A stretch of DNA of 64,000 bases from assembly GCA_964587125.1 (NCBI GenBank), contig CAZPKC010000011.1, positions 1 to 64,000 of the forward strand. Direction: 5' to 3'. Positions within the stretch are counted from its first letter, which is position 1, and each line of letters opens with the position of its first letter. The translations under genes were made by a program, and so were the position numbers. The notes under the pieces are model-generated. The model searched no databases. It had not been told where the DNA came from and saw only the letters and a program-made list of their open reading frames with translations. The DNA comes from CAIXLI01 sp964587125. Lineage in GTDB: Bacteria; Pseudomonadota; Alphaproteobacteria; UBA9219. This document shows, in pieces, positions 38,607 through 47,510 of the stretch.

Positions 38607-40961
38607 ATGAGCGCGGCCTCTCCTGAAATTACGACGTCGCTTTGGATTGGCACCACAACGCATCAAAAGGTTTTGGAGTACGCCGCCATCGCTTCCGCAT
38701 ACGGCGAGTTGGCTGACAGATATTCCGGTTTTGCCGCCCAATACGCCCATAGAGCCGCCCACCCACCCCTTGACTCTGCCGGACAAATGAGCATCGCGGC
38801 CGGATATAATACCCTTGCCGCCTATTTCGGAAAAAGAATAGACATCAGGCCCCTTAACGATATCGACGAACATCACTCCGCCCCGGAATACGGGGATACC
38901 AGCGAAGAAAACGTTCTGGAAAAAAGCGCCGACATCGCGGAAGCCGTCAAAAAATTCCGCAAAGGCGGCAAATACCACCGCGCCTTCATGAATGAATTGA
39001 TGGACAACGACATCTCTTTCGTCGGCGGTCCGGAAACGGCGATGCAGCGCACCTATTTCATGGCCGACGACACGACCGAGGCGGTTCCGGAAGACATTTG
39101 GAATAAAATGCTTCCCGTGCTCGAAAAGCTCGTCACGCCGGATGCGATTAAGTTCGAGCCTTGGAAGCCCGACGACGAGCCGGGCATAAACTTTATCTCC
39201 ATTACGAGCGTCGGAAAGGTCATGGCGGCGCTCACGCAGAGAGGATTTTGGGGGCTCATACTCGAAAAGGCCAATGAAATTCCATATTATAGGGATAACC
39301 CCGTTTCCGTTTATCACCGGATCAAATGCACCGTTAAATGCCTGAACGATCCTTTGGACGCGCCTTTTATAAGGCTGGAAGCCTATACGGAGCGGCATGT
39401 TTTTGCGCCGCCGCCCGGGTACAGGCCTAAATCGCCGATCGAAACGTCGGATGATTACACGTGCGAGCCCTTTATGCCGCATCTGCCGATTTCCGCAAAG
39501 TACCGGAAATATTTGCTGGAGGACAGCACCCGCAAAAAGATTCTCGATCAATTTCTGGAATTGGTGAACAAGAACGAAGCAAAAATTACAAAGACAAATG
39601 ACGTCCAAAAATCTTTTTCGGCCGCCTCAAAGGACATTTCGTCCAACAAAAGGCGGAAGATCGTTCAACTGTCGGGCGATGTTTTCCATGACGGAAAAGC
39701 GCAAGGAAGCATCGACGGACACAAGATCGCAAAAGTATCGTTTCACAAGAAATCCAACGGATATTCGAACGGAAAGGGTCTTAAATGGAAGGAATTTATC
39801 GATGCTTTATCGATGGAATTTCCCATCGGCAAAGGAAACTCTGTCACGCACGCCGATGCGCTTCTCTTGCCGTCTTTCGACGCATCCAACTATGAATTGC
39901 GCGCGCGCAACACGCTGATGTTTTTATCCGCCTCCGTCGCAAAAGCCCTCGACCGCCGCTATCATAACGTTCCCCTTATCGTCATGAATCACAACGGATG
40001 TTGGAACGACGCACTTATTCTTCATTTTCTTTACGCCAAACGCGGCTTCAATAAGGCCTTCGTCCTCGATCCCCTTCACGATCAGTTGAAGCCCGGCGAA
40101 AAAATCGTCACGACCCCGAACGTCAAGCATATTTCGTCTCTTTACGCCGATTTTATTATTTCAAAAGGCGACGACGCAAGCGCGGCCGTGCAGGCGGCCA
40201 AGGAGGCTTTGCGCTTCCGGTTTAAAAATTACCGGCGCGTCGGAACCAAAAAACTGGGCTCCCATCACGGCGGGACGCAGAGACCGATTGGTTCTTTTGC
40301 GGCGACCGTTTTCGCCTCGGCGACCAGCAATAGAAAAGACATTTGCGACAACGGCGTCGCCATCGGCCGCATGTTGGGCGAATTCGGCATCGCCCTTTGC
40401 ACGGGAGGCGGCGACCAGAACGCGCTTTACACGCCCATCATCGGTTATAACCAGACGCGCAGAAAAGGCTCGCATATCACCTGCGTCAGCACGCACGATA
40501 TCGTCAAGGTCGAAACGAAAGAAGGCTTTTTGCCTCCCTGCGATTATTGGGAATTGCACGATAAGATCGGGGCGCGGTTGGAGACATTGATTAAGAGCGA
40601 CATCTATGTCTCGATTGGCGGTGGCGACGGCACGGGACAAGAAACGGCTCTCGTTTTGTATATGATGAAGTTCATGCCAAAAGAAATGCGCGGCAAGAAA
40701 ATGATCTTCGTCGGAACCGATCCGTCGATGTACGCCGAAATCAGGAGCATCGTCGGCAAAAAAGAATTCCGCAAGCTTCTTCAAGACGGCCGCAGGAAAG
40801 AACCGAAGGGCGTGGACGGAATCTTTCTCGTTCCCGACGCCGAGGCGGCAAAAGACATCATCGCAAAAGCTCAGGCCGAATTTTATGCGCGGGATCAAGT
40901 GCGCCGGACCGTTTTGGACGTGGTTCAAAGGATCGGCGACGCCGCGTGCACTTACCCCTAA
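38607..40961 (+). CDS. 784-aa protein with C-terminal LOG/SLOG domain and a second, degenerate LOG-like unit
   Basis: Residues 562-760 form a recognisable LOG (lysine-decarboxylase-like, SLOG superfamily) Rossmann domain: SFAATVFAS strand, CTGGGDQNALYTP near 598-610 where LOG proteins have GGGxxGLM, and GGDGTGQE at 672-679, the PGGxGTxxE motif. The LOG enzymes cleave nucleotide 5'-monophosphates or bind nucleotide-like ligands. Residues 415-540 look like the second half of another LOG unit (ADALLLPSF, then VPLIVMNHNGCWNDALILHFL, then a SKGDDASAAVQAAKEAL end) with the catalytic motif lost. Residues 1-340 are unknown to me and mostly helical. ATG 38607 has AAAGGA upstream. Its 3' end overlaps tag on the other strand by 104 bp. 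The domain assignment is by motif; function is not known. Confidence 0.72.
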   Translation: MSAASPEITTSLWIGTTTHQKVLEYAAIASAYGELADRYSGFAAQYAHRAAHPPLDSAGQMSIAAGYNTLAAYFGKRIDIRPLNDIDEHHSAPEYGDTSEENVLEKSADIAEAVKKFRKGGKYHRAFMNELMDNDISFVGGPETAMQRTYFMADDTTEAVPEDIWNKMLPVLEKLVTPDAIKFEPWKPDDEPGINFISITSVGKVMAALTQRGFWGLILEKANEIPYYRDNPVSVYHRIKCTVKCLNDPLDAPFIRLEAYTERHVFAPPPGYRPKSPIETSDDYTCEPFMPHLPISAKYRKYLLEDSTRKKILDQFLELVNKNEAKITKTNDVQKSFSAASKDISSNKRRKIVQLSGDVFHDGKAQGSIDGHKIAKVSFHKKSNGYSNGKGLKWKEFIDALSMEFPIGKGNSVTHADALLLPSFDASNYELRARNTLMFLSASVAKALDRRYHNVPLIVMNHNGCWNDALILHFLYAKRGFNKAFVLDPLHDQLKPGEKIVTTPNVKHISSLYADFIISKGDDASAAVQAAKEALRFRFKNYRRVGTKKLGSHHGGTQRPIGSFAATVFASATSNRKDICDNGVAIGRMLGEFGIALCTGGGDQNALYTPIIGYNQTRRKGSHITCVSTHDIVKVETKEGFLPPCDYWELHDKIGARLETLIKSDIYVSIGGGDGTGQETALVLYMMKFMPKEMRGKKMIFVGTDPSMYAEIRSIVGKKEFRKLLQDGRRKEPKGVDGIFLVPDAEAAKDIIAKAQAEFYARDQVRRTVLDVVQRIGDAACTYP

Positions 40962-41484
40962 CGGATTTCCGCACGGCGCTTTTCTTGTAGACGCCGCACG
41001 AGGGGCAATGCGCGCCGGGGAGAAGGCCGATGCTCATCAGAAATTCGCCCGTGATTTCGCCTCCGGTAAATTTGAAAGTCTTGCGAAAGAGTTTGACCCA
41101 TTCCTTTTTGCTTTTGGGATGATGCGCGGCGAGCCATTTGGCGAAGCCTTTATGCGAGGAACGCATATCGAGGACTATTTTGGCGTTTGTTATAATCGCC
41201 CGAATCTTGAGGCGGTTGCGAATGATGGTTGCGTCATTTAGTAAGCGCTCGATGTCTTTCGCGCCGTAAGCGGCGATTTTGGGAACGCGAAAGTTGTCAA
41301 AAGCCTTGTTCAAGGCTTTGCGCTTTTTCAGGATAATCTCCCACGACAGGCCAGCCTGCATGATTTCAAGGCTCAGGCGTTCGAAAAGGACGCGTTCGTT
41401 CGAGGCGGGAAAGCCATATTCCGTGTTATGATAATGGGCATGAACGGGGTGTTTGGGCGCAATTTTGCAGTACCAGTAGGCCAT
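40858..41484 (-). CDS. tag: DNA-3-methyladenine glycosylase I
   Basis: Base-excision repair of 3-methyladenine. The zinc-binding residues of the family are present: Cys6 (YWYCKI), His at 17-19 (HYHNTEYG) and the C-terminal HCPSC-type pair (AHCPSC). The core (LFERLSLEIMQAGLSWEIILKKR) is typical. At 208 residues it is longer than most Tag proteins because of a basic 45-residue tail after HCPSCGVYKK. That tail is encoded opposite the last 104 bp of the LOG-like gene, so the overlap, not selection for a new domain, may explain it. AAAGG 6 nt upstream supports the start. Confidence 0.92.
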   Translation of the reverse strand: MAYWYCKIAPKHPVHAHYHNTEYGFPASNERVLFERLSLEIMQAGLSWEIILKKRKALNKAFDNFRVPKIAAYGAKDIERLLNDATIIRNRLKIRAIITNAKIVLDMRSSHKGFAKWLAAHHPKSKKEWVKLFRKTFKFTGGEITGEFLMSIGLLPGAHCPSCGVYKKSAVRKSVRGKCTRRRRSFEPRPKRSGALDPAHKIRPELLR

Positions 41485-41589
41485 GTTAACCTTTTCCGAT
41501 TTTGCGAATAGAGAGAAATTTACGGTAATGCTTGCATTTTGGCCGTTGTTTTTCTAGAAGGATGCCTCGCTTGTTAAGGAATTAAAGAA

Positions 41590-41898
41590 ATGAAAGAAAA
41601 TCTGCATCCCGATTACCACGAAATCACCGTCGTCATGACCGACGGCACCGAATTCGTCACGCGCAGCACGTATGGCCAGGCGGGCGCGAAGCTCATTCTG
41701 GACATCGATCCGAAGGTGCATCCGGCTTGGACGGGCTTGCATCACATGGTCGATCGCGGCGGACAGCTGGATAAGTTCAATAAGCGCTTCGCCGGTTTGT
41801 CGAAAAAGAAAGAGGCCGCCAAGGTCGATGAGGCTCCTGCCGAAAAGATCAAGCTGACGACGACCGCCTCGGACGCCAAGAAGAAGAAAAAGGCGTAA
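41590..41898 (+). CDS. rpmE: 50S ribosomal protein L31 (bL31), cysteine-free
   Basis: The start KENLHPDYHEITVVMTDGTEFVTRSTYG and the HPAWTGLHHMVDRGGQLDKFNKRF end of the fold match alphaproteobacterial bL31. No cysteine occurs anywhere, so this is the zinc-independent (C-minus) form. A Lys-rich 25-residue extension follows the core. A lone gene with its own spacing; the neighbouring tag and glpX run the other way. Confidence 0.95.
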   Translation: MKENLHPDYHEITVVMTDGTEFVTRSTYGQAGAKLILDIDPKVHPAWTGLHHMVDRGGQLDKFNKRFAGLSKKKEAAKVDEAPAEKIKLTTTASDAKKKKKA

Positions 41899-41945
41899 GG
41901 TCGCGCATCCCCATCAAGGGGCGTGCCCCTAATTGAGGACACGCT

Positions 41946-42926
41946 TTATTCCACAAATGGTTTTTTGCGGAAGTTATGATGCGCTTCGACGAAGCGCACG
42001 GTACCCGTGCTTGAGCGCATGACGATCGTGTGCGTTTCGGCTCCGCCCGCAAAATGGCGAACGCCTCTCAGCATCGTGCCGTTGGTCACGCCCGTCGCGG
42101 AAAACATTACGTCTCCGTGCGCCAGATCGCTCATTTCGTATTTGCGCTTTAAGTCCGTGATTCCCGCTTTCGCGGCGCGCGCGCGTTCGTCGTCGTTGCG
42201 GAAGATCAGGCGCCCCTGCATGAAACCGCCGATGCATTGCAGCGCGGCGGCGGCCAGAACGCCTTCCGGCGCGCCTCCCGATCCCACGTACATATCGATC
42301 CCCGTATCCGCCTGCGACGTGGCTATCGCTCCCGCGACGTCGCCGTCTCCTATCAGCATGATGCGCGCGCCCGTTTCGCGAACCCGGGCGATCAACTCTT
42401 CGTGGCGCGGACGTTCGAGGATGCAGATTTGAAGATCGGAAACTTCCGCGCCTTTGGCCTTCGCGAGATTGCGGATATTTTCCGAAGGCTTGGCGTCAAG
42501 ATCGACGACGTTCGCCGGAAGCCCCGCGCCAACCGCTATTTTATCCATGTAAACGTCCGGCGCATGCAAAAACCCTCCGGCTTGCGCGAACGCAATGACG
42601 GCCAGCGCGTTCACGCCGCCTTTCGAGGTGATCGTCGTCCCTTCGAGGGGATCGAGCGCGATATCGATCTTGGGGCCTTTGCCCGTGCCGACCTTTTCGC
42701 CGATATAGAGCATCGGCGCTTCGTCGCGTTCGCCTTCGCCGATCACCACCGTTCCGTCGATATCGAGGACGTTCAGCGCGCGGCGCATGGCGTTGACCGC
42801 GACCTGATCGGCCATTTTTTCGTCGCCGCGTCCGACTTGAAGCGAGGCGGAAAGAGCGGCCGCTTCGCTGACGCGCACCAGTTCCATGGCCAGATTTCGA
42901 TCGTTGTAGGAAGGGGTCGTTGACAT
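41946..42926 (-). CDS. glpX: Class II fructose-1,6-bisphosphatase (GlpX)
   Basis: Hydrolyses fructose-1,6-bisphosphate in gluconeogenesis. The metal-binding motifs DEAPMLYIGE near 79-88 and DPLEGTTITSKG near 101-112, the GDGDVAGAIATSQ segment and GAPEGVLAAAALQ segment are typical. The ATG at 42926 (326 residues, after AAGGAAA) is preferred over an upstream one at 42965. In alphaproteobacteria glpX often follows the homoserine dehydrogenase gene, which is not here. Confidence 0.96.
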   Translation of the reverse strand: MSTTPSYNDRNLAMELVRVSEAAALSASLQVGRGDEKMADQVAVNAMRRALNVLDIDGTVVIGEGERDEAPMLYIGEKVGTGKGPKIDIALDPLEGTTITSKGGVNALAVIAFAQAGGFLHAPDVYMDKIAVGAGLPANVVDLDAKPSENIRNLAKAKGAEVSDLQICILERPRHEELIARVRETGARIMLIGDGDVAGAIATSQADTGIDMYVGSGGAPEGVLAAAALQCIGGFMQGRLIFRNDDERARAAKAGITDLKRKYEMSDLAHGDVMFSATGVTNGTMLRGVRHFAGGAETHTIVMRSSTGTVRFVEAHHNFRKKPFVE

Positions 42927-42981
42927 GATATTTTCCTTAATGAATGAAACGGTGTTTTCTAACACGCCGAATCCGTTTTGA

Positions 42982-43473
42982 CTACTGCGACCTAAGGATG
43001 GAAGATTCGACTTTATCCCCCGCTTCGAACCCGTCTTTCTTCGCCAATCCGCCGTTAATCTCGATAACGGCGCTGACGGGCTCTTGCGAGGAAATCGGCG
43101 TCACATCCTGCGGCTGCGCCGATGCCGCGATGCGCCCTATCGTTCCGTCCGATTGAACGAAAAGCATATCGAGCGGAATGAGCGTGTTTTTCATCCAGAA
43201 AGAGACCTTGCGCGGAGGGGCGTAAGGAAAAATCATGCCCTCGTCGTCGCGCAGCGAGGTTACGAACATAAGGCCATAGGTTTGCTCGGTTTCGGTTCTT
43301 GCGACTTCAACTTTGAAAGAAAATTTTGTTCCGTCCGCGCGGGTTATCGTTAAAGCCGACTTTTCGAAACGGGGACGCGGCGCGCTTCCTTTGACGACGC
43401 CGGACGATAAAAGCAGCACGCCGAGCGCCAAAAGCGCCGCGCCAAAAATGGTGAGTCCTTTCTTTCGCATCAT
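42982..43473 (-). CDS. Exported DUF192 family protein
   Basis: A single N-terminal hydrophobic segment (about residues 5-27) is followed by a compact beta-rich domain with VEVARTETEQTYGLMFVTSL and FWMKNTLIPLDMLFV segments that are typical of DUF192. The ATG at 43473 is preferred over a GTG at 43521, which would add a basic stretch before the signal anchor. The family is widespread and of unknown role. It lies between glpX and an exported protein, divergent from the latter. Confidence 0.85.
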   Translation of the reverse strand: MMRKKGLTIFGAALLALGVLLLSSGVVKGSAPRPRFEKSALTITRADGTKFSFKVEVARTETEQTYGLMFVTSLRDDEGMIFPYAPPRKVSFWMKNTLIPLDMLFVQSDGTIGRIAASAQPQDVTPISSQEPVSAVIEINGGLAKKDGFEAGDKVESSILRSQ

Positions 43474-43578
43474 AAACGTCCGCTTCGCGCCCTTTCGATT
43501 GACGCGTCCTTCTTTCCTCACTATTTATTATCTACTTGAATTTTGGGGGTTTTGACAGGAAAAATGAGGGAGCTTTCC

Positions 43579-44298
43579 ATGCGTTATGTTCTTTTTGCCG
43601 CAGCCAACGTTCTTTTCGCCGTCGCGCTCGCGCCGCAGGTTTCCCTTGCCGCAGCTAACGTTCTTCTGCCTAAGGATTCGGGCAACGATCAGGCTTCTTT
43701 CCCAAATCTCGGACTAAGCCCTTCGGTTCCGGCTCCGGCGGTGGATCAGACGAAGGACTCCGTTTCGCCCTCGCCGGATATAAAAGACGCTCCGGACGGC
43801 GCAAAAACAGGCGCGCCTGCGCCTTCCTCGGATTCCCCGCGCATCATTCAACAAACTGATCCGTCAATAACCCCCTCCAATTCGACGCTGCCCAACAGCC
43901 TGACGATTTCCTTCGGCAACAAATCTTCCTTCGGCGCGGACGATTTCGCGCTTATCGGAAAAAAACTCGGGTTGAGCCACAAGCAGATTTCTTCATCCTG
44001 CGCGCTTTCCCTGCACGGACTTCTTAAAACCGACAAAGGCAGTTACGTTATCGGCGGAGGGATGTCGCCGCAGACCGTTGTCGCTTACGACGGAACGATC
44101 AAAAGCGCCATTATGTCGGCGCAGGCTTTATGCCTTGCGAGCGGCAATCTTCCGCCGGGGGACGGCGTCATGATTAAAATGAACGACCGCTTTGTCGTTC
44201 CGCTGCAATCGATCGGTTGCAGCGTTCCGGACTTCAAGGCATCCAGCCTAGTCATCACTTATGACGGCAGCGGCAAATCGCAGTGCGTTTATAAATAG
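43579..44298 (+). CDS. Exported protein of unknown function, 239 aa
   Basis: A signal peptide (about 1-24, ending VSLAA) precedes a Pro/Ser/Asp-rich linker (30-100) and a small globular C-terminal domain (about 110-239) with four cysteines (SSCALSLHG, ALCLAS, GCSVPDF, SQCVYK). No family recognised. The ATG at 43579 follows GAGGGAG by about 7 nt; an in-frame ATG at 43564 is possible. A short stretch GCAGCYAACGTTCTT occurs twice within the signal-peptide region (near 43601 and 43652). It is convergent with the MsbA-like gene, with a long inverted repeat between them. Confidence 0.6.
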   Translation: MRYVLFAAANVLFAVALAPQVSLAAANVLLPKDSGNDQASFPNLGLSPSVPAPAVDQTKDSVSPSPDIKDAPDGAKTGAPAPSSDSPRIIQQTDPSITPSNSTLPNSLTISFGNKSSFGADDFALIGKKLGLSHKQISSSCALSLHGLLKTDKGSYVIGGGMSPQTVVAYDGTIKSAIMSAQALCLASGNLPPGDGVMIKMNDRFVVPLQSIGCSVPDFKASSLVITYDGSGKSQCVYK

Positions 44299-44336
44299 TG
44301 CGGTGAAGTCCAAAAACCGGATATTTGGAAGCGCAG

Positions 44337-44462
44337 ACATTCGCGTCGAGCCGAGGCGAAAATTGTGATTTTCTTGATTTTCGTGCGGAGCGTACTTTCT
44401 TCCGTACGTGAGCAACGAAAATCAAGAAAAGCGCGATTTGCAGCCCGGCCTCACGCGAATGT
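44337..44462. repeat. 126-bp imperfect inverted repeat between convergent genes
   Basis: Left arm 44337-44384 and right arm 44415-44462 (48 nt each) pair at 38 of 48 positions by Watson-Crick rules: ACATTCGCGT perfectly at the outer end and TTTTCTTGATTTTCGT (16 bp) perfectly at the inner end. The 30-nt loop contains CGTAC...GTACG. The right arm includes the last codons of the MsbA-like gene. No T run marks a standard terminator. It could act as a transcription barrier for both genes or come from an inverted duplication of the msbA end. Confidence 0.75.
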
Positions 44463-46253
44463 CCCATTGCCGGATTGCATGCCGTAGAGGCGGGCATAGA
44501 CTCCGCCTTTGGCCAGAAGTTCGGCGTGCGTGCCCTGCTCGACCGCGCGGCCTTCCTTAAGGACAACGATGAGATCGGCATCGACAATCGTCGAAAGCCT
44601 GTGCGCGACGACGATCGTCGTGCGGCCTTCCTGCAACTTTTTGAGCGCCGATTGCACCGCGCGTTCGGATTCGTTGTCGAGGGCGGATGTCGCTTCGTCG
44701 AGAAGCAAGATCGGCGCATTGCGCAGCATCGCGCGGGCAATCGCTATGCGTTGGCGCTGGCCTCCCGATAATTTTACGCCGAATTCGCCGACGTGCGTGT
44801 CGTAGCCCTGCGGAAGATCGCGGATGAATTCGTCCGCCGACGCCGCTTGCGCCGTTTGTTCGACCTCTTCGGGCGTGGCTCCAAGTTTTCCGTACGCGAT
44901 GTTGGCGCGAACGGTGTCGTCGAAAAGCGCCGTTTCCTGACTCACGAGCGCGATTTTGGAGCGGAGGCTTTGCATCGTCACGTCGCGCACGTCGATGCCG
45001 CCCACGGCGATGCGCCCCGATTGCACGTCGTAAAAACGCGGGATGAGATTGATGACCGTCGATTTTCCCGCGCCCGACGAGCCGACAATCGCCACGGTTT
45101 TGCCGTGCGGAATCTTGATCGTCAGACGGTCGAGAGCTTCCGTCCCGTCGGCATAGGAGAACGTGACGTCTTCAAGCCAGACGGAAAAATCCGCCACGTC
45201 CAGAATCTTCGCATCCGGCTTATCGACAATCGTCGGATGAACGTCGAGAAGCGTAAAGACGCGGTCCGCCGCGGCAAGGCCCGATTGGAACTGCGCGCTG
45301 ACGCGGCCCATGCGCTTCATCGGGTCGTAGGCCAAAACGAACGAGGCGATAAACGCGACCAGATCGCCCGGAGAACTGACGCCGCGTTCGACTTGCAGAT
45401 AGCCGTAAAGGACAAGCGCGCAAATCGCTATGCCGCTCAGGATTTCCATTACGGGGCCCGTCAACGCCGCGACGCGCACGCCTTTCAGCGAGAATTTGTA
45501 TATCGCCTCCGTCAAGGCGCGGACGCGAGAAACTTCTAACGCTTCGTTGCCGTAAGCTTTGACGTGGCGGATGCCCTGAAAAGTCTGGTTGAGAAGCGCG
45601 GATAAATCTCCTGTCGCGTTTTGCGTGTTCGAGGCCAGAGATCGGATTTTTTTGCCGATCCGCGCGACGTAAAAAGCCGACAATGGAAATACCGCGAACA
45701 CGATGAGGGACAGATGCCAGTCCTGATAGAACATCACGCCGATGAGAGACGCCAGTTCGAGGCCTCCGCGAAACGAGTTGAGAAGGCATTCGTTGACCGC
45801 TTGGCGCATGATCATCACGTCGTTGATGACGCGCGAGACGAGCGTGCCGGAGGAATTGGCGTGGAAGAAAGCCAGATCGCTTTTCAGCAAATGCGCGCAC
45901 ATCTCCTGCTGAACCGTGGCGACGATGCGCTGCCCTATGCGGTTCATCAGAATAGTGTGCAGATAAACCATGCCGCTGCGGAGCCAGAAGCTGCCGATAA
46001 TCAGGGCGCAGACCCAGATCATATAAACGAGGCCGCGGCGTTGGATCATGCCGTCGACGACAAGCTGCAACGTGTGCGTGAAAACGCCGCGCATAGCAGC
46101 CGCGACCGCCATAAAAACCATCGCGGCGATAAAATTGCTTTTATGCGGGCGCAGATAGCGATCGACGAGACGCTTCAGCATCGTCCACGAGCTTCGCGCT
46201 TTGTCGCCCTGAAGGGCCGTGAGGTTGGAGGTGGTTGGGGTGGGGTGGGTCAA
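44451..46253 (-). CDS. MsbA-like ABC lipid A/multidrug exporter
   Basis: A half-size ABC exporter of 600 residues: about six transmembrane helices (residues 35-315) fused to an ATPase domain with GSSGAGKST, LSGGQRQRIAIARA and LLLDEATSALD. The best match in arrangement is MsbA, which flips lipid A core across the inner membrane, but similar drug exporters cannot be excluded. The start is uncertain: TTG at 46253 gives the full reading but lacks a ribosome site, and the ATG at 46181 (24 residues shorter) starts just before the first helix. A hairpin at 46292-46316 lies upstream. Confidence 0.85.
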   Translation of the reverse strand: MTHPTPTTSNLTALQGDKARSSWTMLKRLVDRYLRPHKSNFIAAMVFMAVAAAMRGVFTHTLQLVVDGMIQRRGLVYMIWVCALIIGSFWLRSGMVYLHTILMNRIGQRIVATVQQEMCAHLLKSDLAFFHANSSGTLVSRVINDVMIMRQAVNECLLNSFRGGLELASLIGVMFYQDWHLSLIVFAVFPLSAFYVARIGKKIRSLASNTQNATGDLSALLNQTFQGIRHVKAYGNEALEVSRVRALTEAIYKFSLKGVRVAALTGPVMEILSGIAICALVLYGYLQVERGVSSPGDLVAFIASFVLAYDPMKRMGRVSAQFQSGLAAADRVFTLLDVHPTIVDKPDAKILDVADFSVWLEDVTFSYADGTEALDRLTIKIPHGKTVAIVGSSGAGKSTVINLIPRFYDVQSGRIAVGGIDVRDVTMQSLRSKIALVSQETALFDDTVRANIAYGKLGATPEEVEQTAQAASADEFIRDLPQGYDTHVGEFGVKLSGGQRQRIAIARAMLRNAPILLLDEATSALDNESERAVQSALKKLQEGRTTIVVAHRLSTIVDADLIVVLKEGRAVEQGTHAELLAKGGVYARLYGMQSGNGTFA

Positions 46254-46291
46254 GCAAAAACTTTCTGTCGATACGCGACGAAGAAGCCCTT

Positions 46292-46316
46292 TTCTTTATC
46301 CTATTTGGATAAAGAA
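46292..46316. promoter_or_regulatory. Perfect hairpin upstream of the MsbA-like gene
   Basis: TTCTTTATCC at 46292-46301 pairs fully with GGATAAAGAA at 46307-46316 around TATTT. It sits 40 bp before the proposed start, on the leader side. It could be an operator or a leader hairpin. The rest of the 46254-46504 gap is AT-rich and shows no gene. Confidence 0.35.
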
Positions 46317-46504
46317 GGAAACTTTTGAAAAAACAATGATTATAAGGCAATTTGCAAAGATTCGTTTTGTTTTCCAATGGGTTATAAATTAATCTTTCCG
46401 ATTATCCTGTTTTCTATAAGCTTTGGGCATTCGCCCTCGATAAAGTTTTGGATCTTGGTGGAAGAGATTTTTTGACAATTCTTGCAATTTAATTGGAGGG
46501 AAAT

Positions 46505-47374
46505 ATGTTGCCAGGAAATATGGACAAAAAAATTATGTGCGTCAGCCTTGTGATTGGCGGCGTGACTTCTCTTTTTTCCAGAGCAGCATTGCTTACAACA
46601 TCGCCTTCTCTCCTTGCGCTTTCTTTAGGTTTCAGCGCGAGCGCAGGGGGACTTAACGGTCTGGTGCAGGAATATTATGGAGGAGACAATCTGTTGAATT
46701 GTTTCTATCCATATCCCCATTGTAAAGAAAGAAAACACCGTTTTCGGGATTCATTTCTCAGAGGCGTTTTTTGGAGCCTCGTTGGCCACGCCGCAGTCGA
46801 TTGCGTCGGCTATGGCTATGATGCTTTCCAAGCAATGTCCGCGACGGACCCGAACGCGCTCTCTTCCGTTCCTTTGAAGGAGAATATGGCTTCGGCAGGC
46901 TATCTTGCCGATCCGGCAGGAACATCCCGTATATCCGATCAAACGATGTGCTACGGCGATCCCGACGTTTTCGGAAAAGCGTATTCTTGGGATCTGCTTA
47001 TCCGGGCGCGCGAAAACGCGAGAAGTTTCACTTCGTGCGCCACCACGCTCGCCAATCATTCCGTAAACGTCCTTTGCGATCACGGTACTGTATTCCAAGA
47101 CCCCGACCCTCTCAGAGGAACCGAAAACGGCGTCTTCTTCAATAATGGGATTGCAAGCGGCTATTGCCCGCCGGATGCCGCGCAACTCCCCGTGCAGGCG
47201 CAGCAAGGATTGTCCGGCTGGTTCAACACCAACGTCGTTAAAATGGTTGGCGTCATCAATCCGGTCAGATATATGAATACGTATAAAGTCCTTTATCAAA
47301 ACGGGACGGTAATTTGTTCGGCGGTGAAAAATGCCATTGCCGGCGTATCGCAATGTGCGCCCGCTCCAATATAA
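46505..47374 (+). CDS. Cysteine-rich exported or membrane protein, unknown, 289 aa
   Basis: GGAGGG at 46495-46500 supports the ATG at 46505; an ATG 12 bases earlier is part of that ribosome site. A hydrophobic N-terminal region (about 9-45) may be a signal anchor or two short membrane helices. The rest carries about ten cysteines, several in CxxxC-like spacing (LNCFYPYPHCKE), suggesting disulfides in the periplasm. No family recognised. It lies between the MsbA-like gene (divergent) and tyrS (convergent). Confidence 0.55.
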   Translation: MLPGNMDKKIMCVSLVIGGVTSLFSRAALLTTSPSLLALSLGFSASAGGLNGLVQEYYGGDNLLNCFYPYPHCKERKHRFRDSFLRGVFWSLVGHAAVDCVGYGYDAFQAMSATDPNALSSVPLKENMASAGYLADPAGTSRISDQTMCYGDPDVFGKAYSWDLLIRARENARSFTSCATTLANHSVNVLCDHGTVFQDPDPLRGTENGVFFNNGIASGYCPPDAAQLPVQAQQGLSGWFNTNVVKMVGVINPVRYMNTYKVLYQNGTVICSAVKNAIAGVSQCAPAPI

Positions 47375-47460
47375 AGATTATCTCAAAACAAGTTTAATCG
47401 CAGCGAACACAAGCAAGCCGACGAATATCAACAAACACCGATCTCGCGGATAGTCTGACT

Positions 47461-47502
47461 GGGTTCCGGACAAATTTGCTGCGCAAATTTTCCGGAATGA
47501 CG
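47461..47502 (+). repeat. REP-like element, variant with inner AAATTTGC hairpin
   Basis: GGTTCCGGA (47462-47470) and TCCGGAATGACG (47491-47502) form the outer stem. AAATTTGC-TGC-GCAAATTT is the inner hairpin. The outer ends are those of the family, but this copy lacks the AAATC prefix. It lies between the Cys-rich gene and tyrS. Confidence 0.8.
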
Positions 47503-47510
47503 AAGAATTT

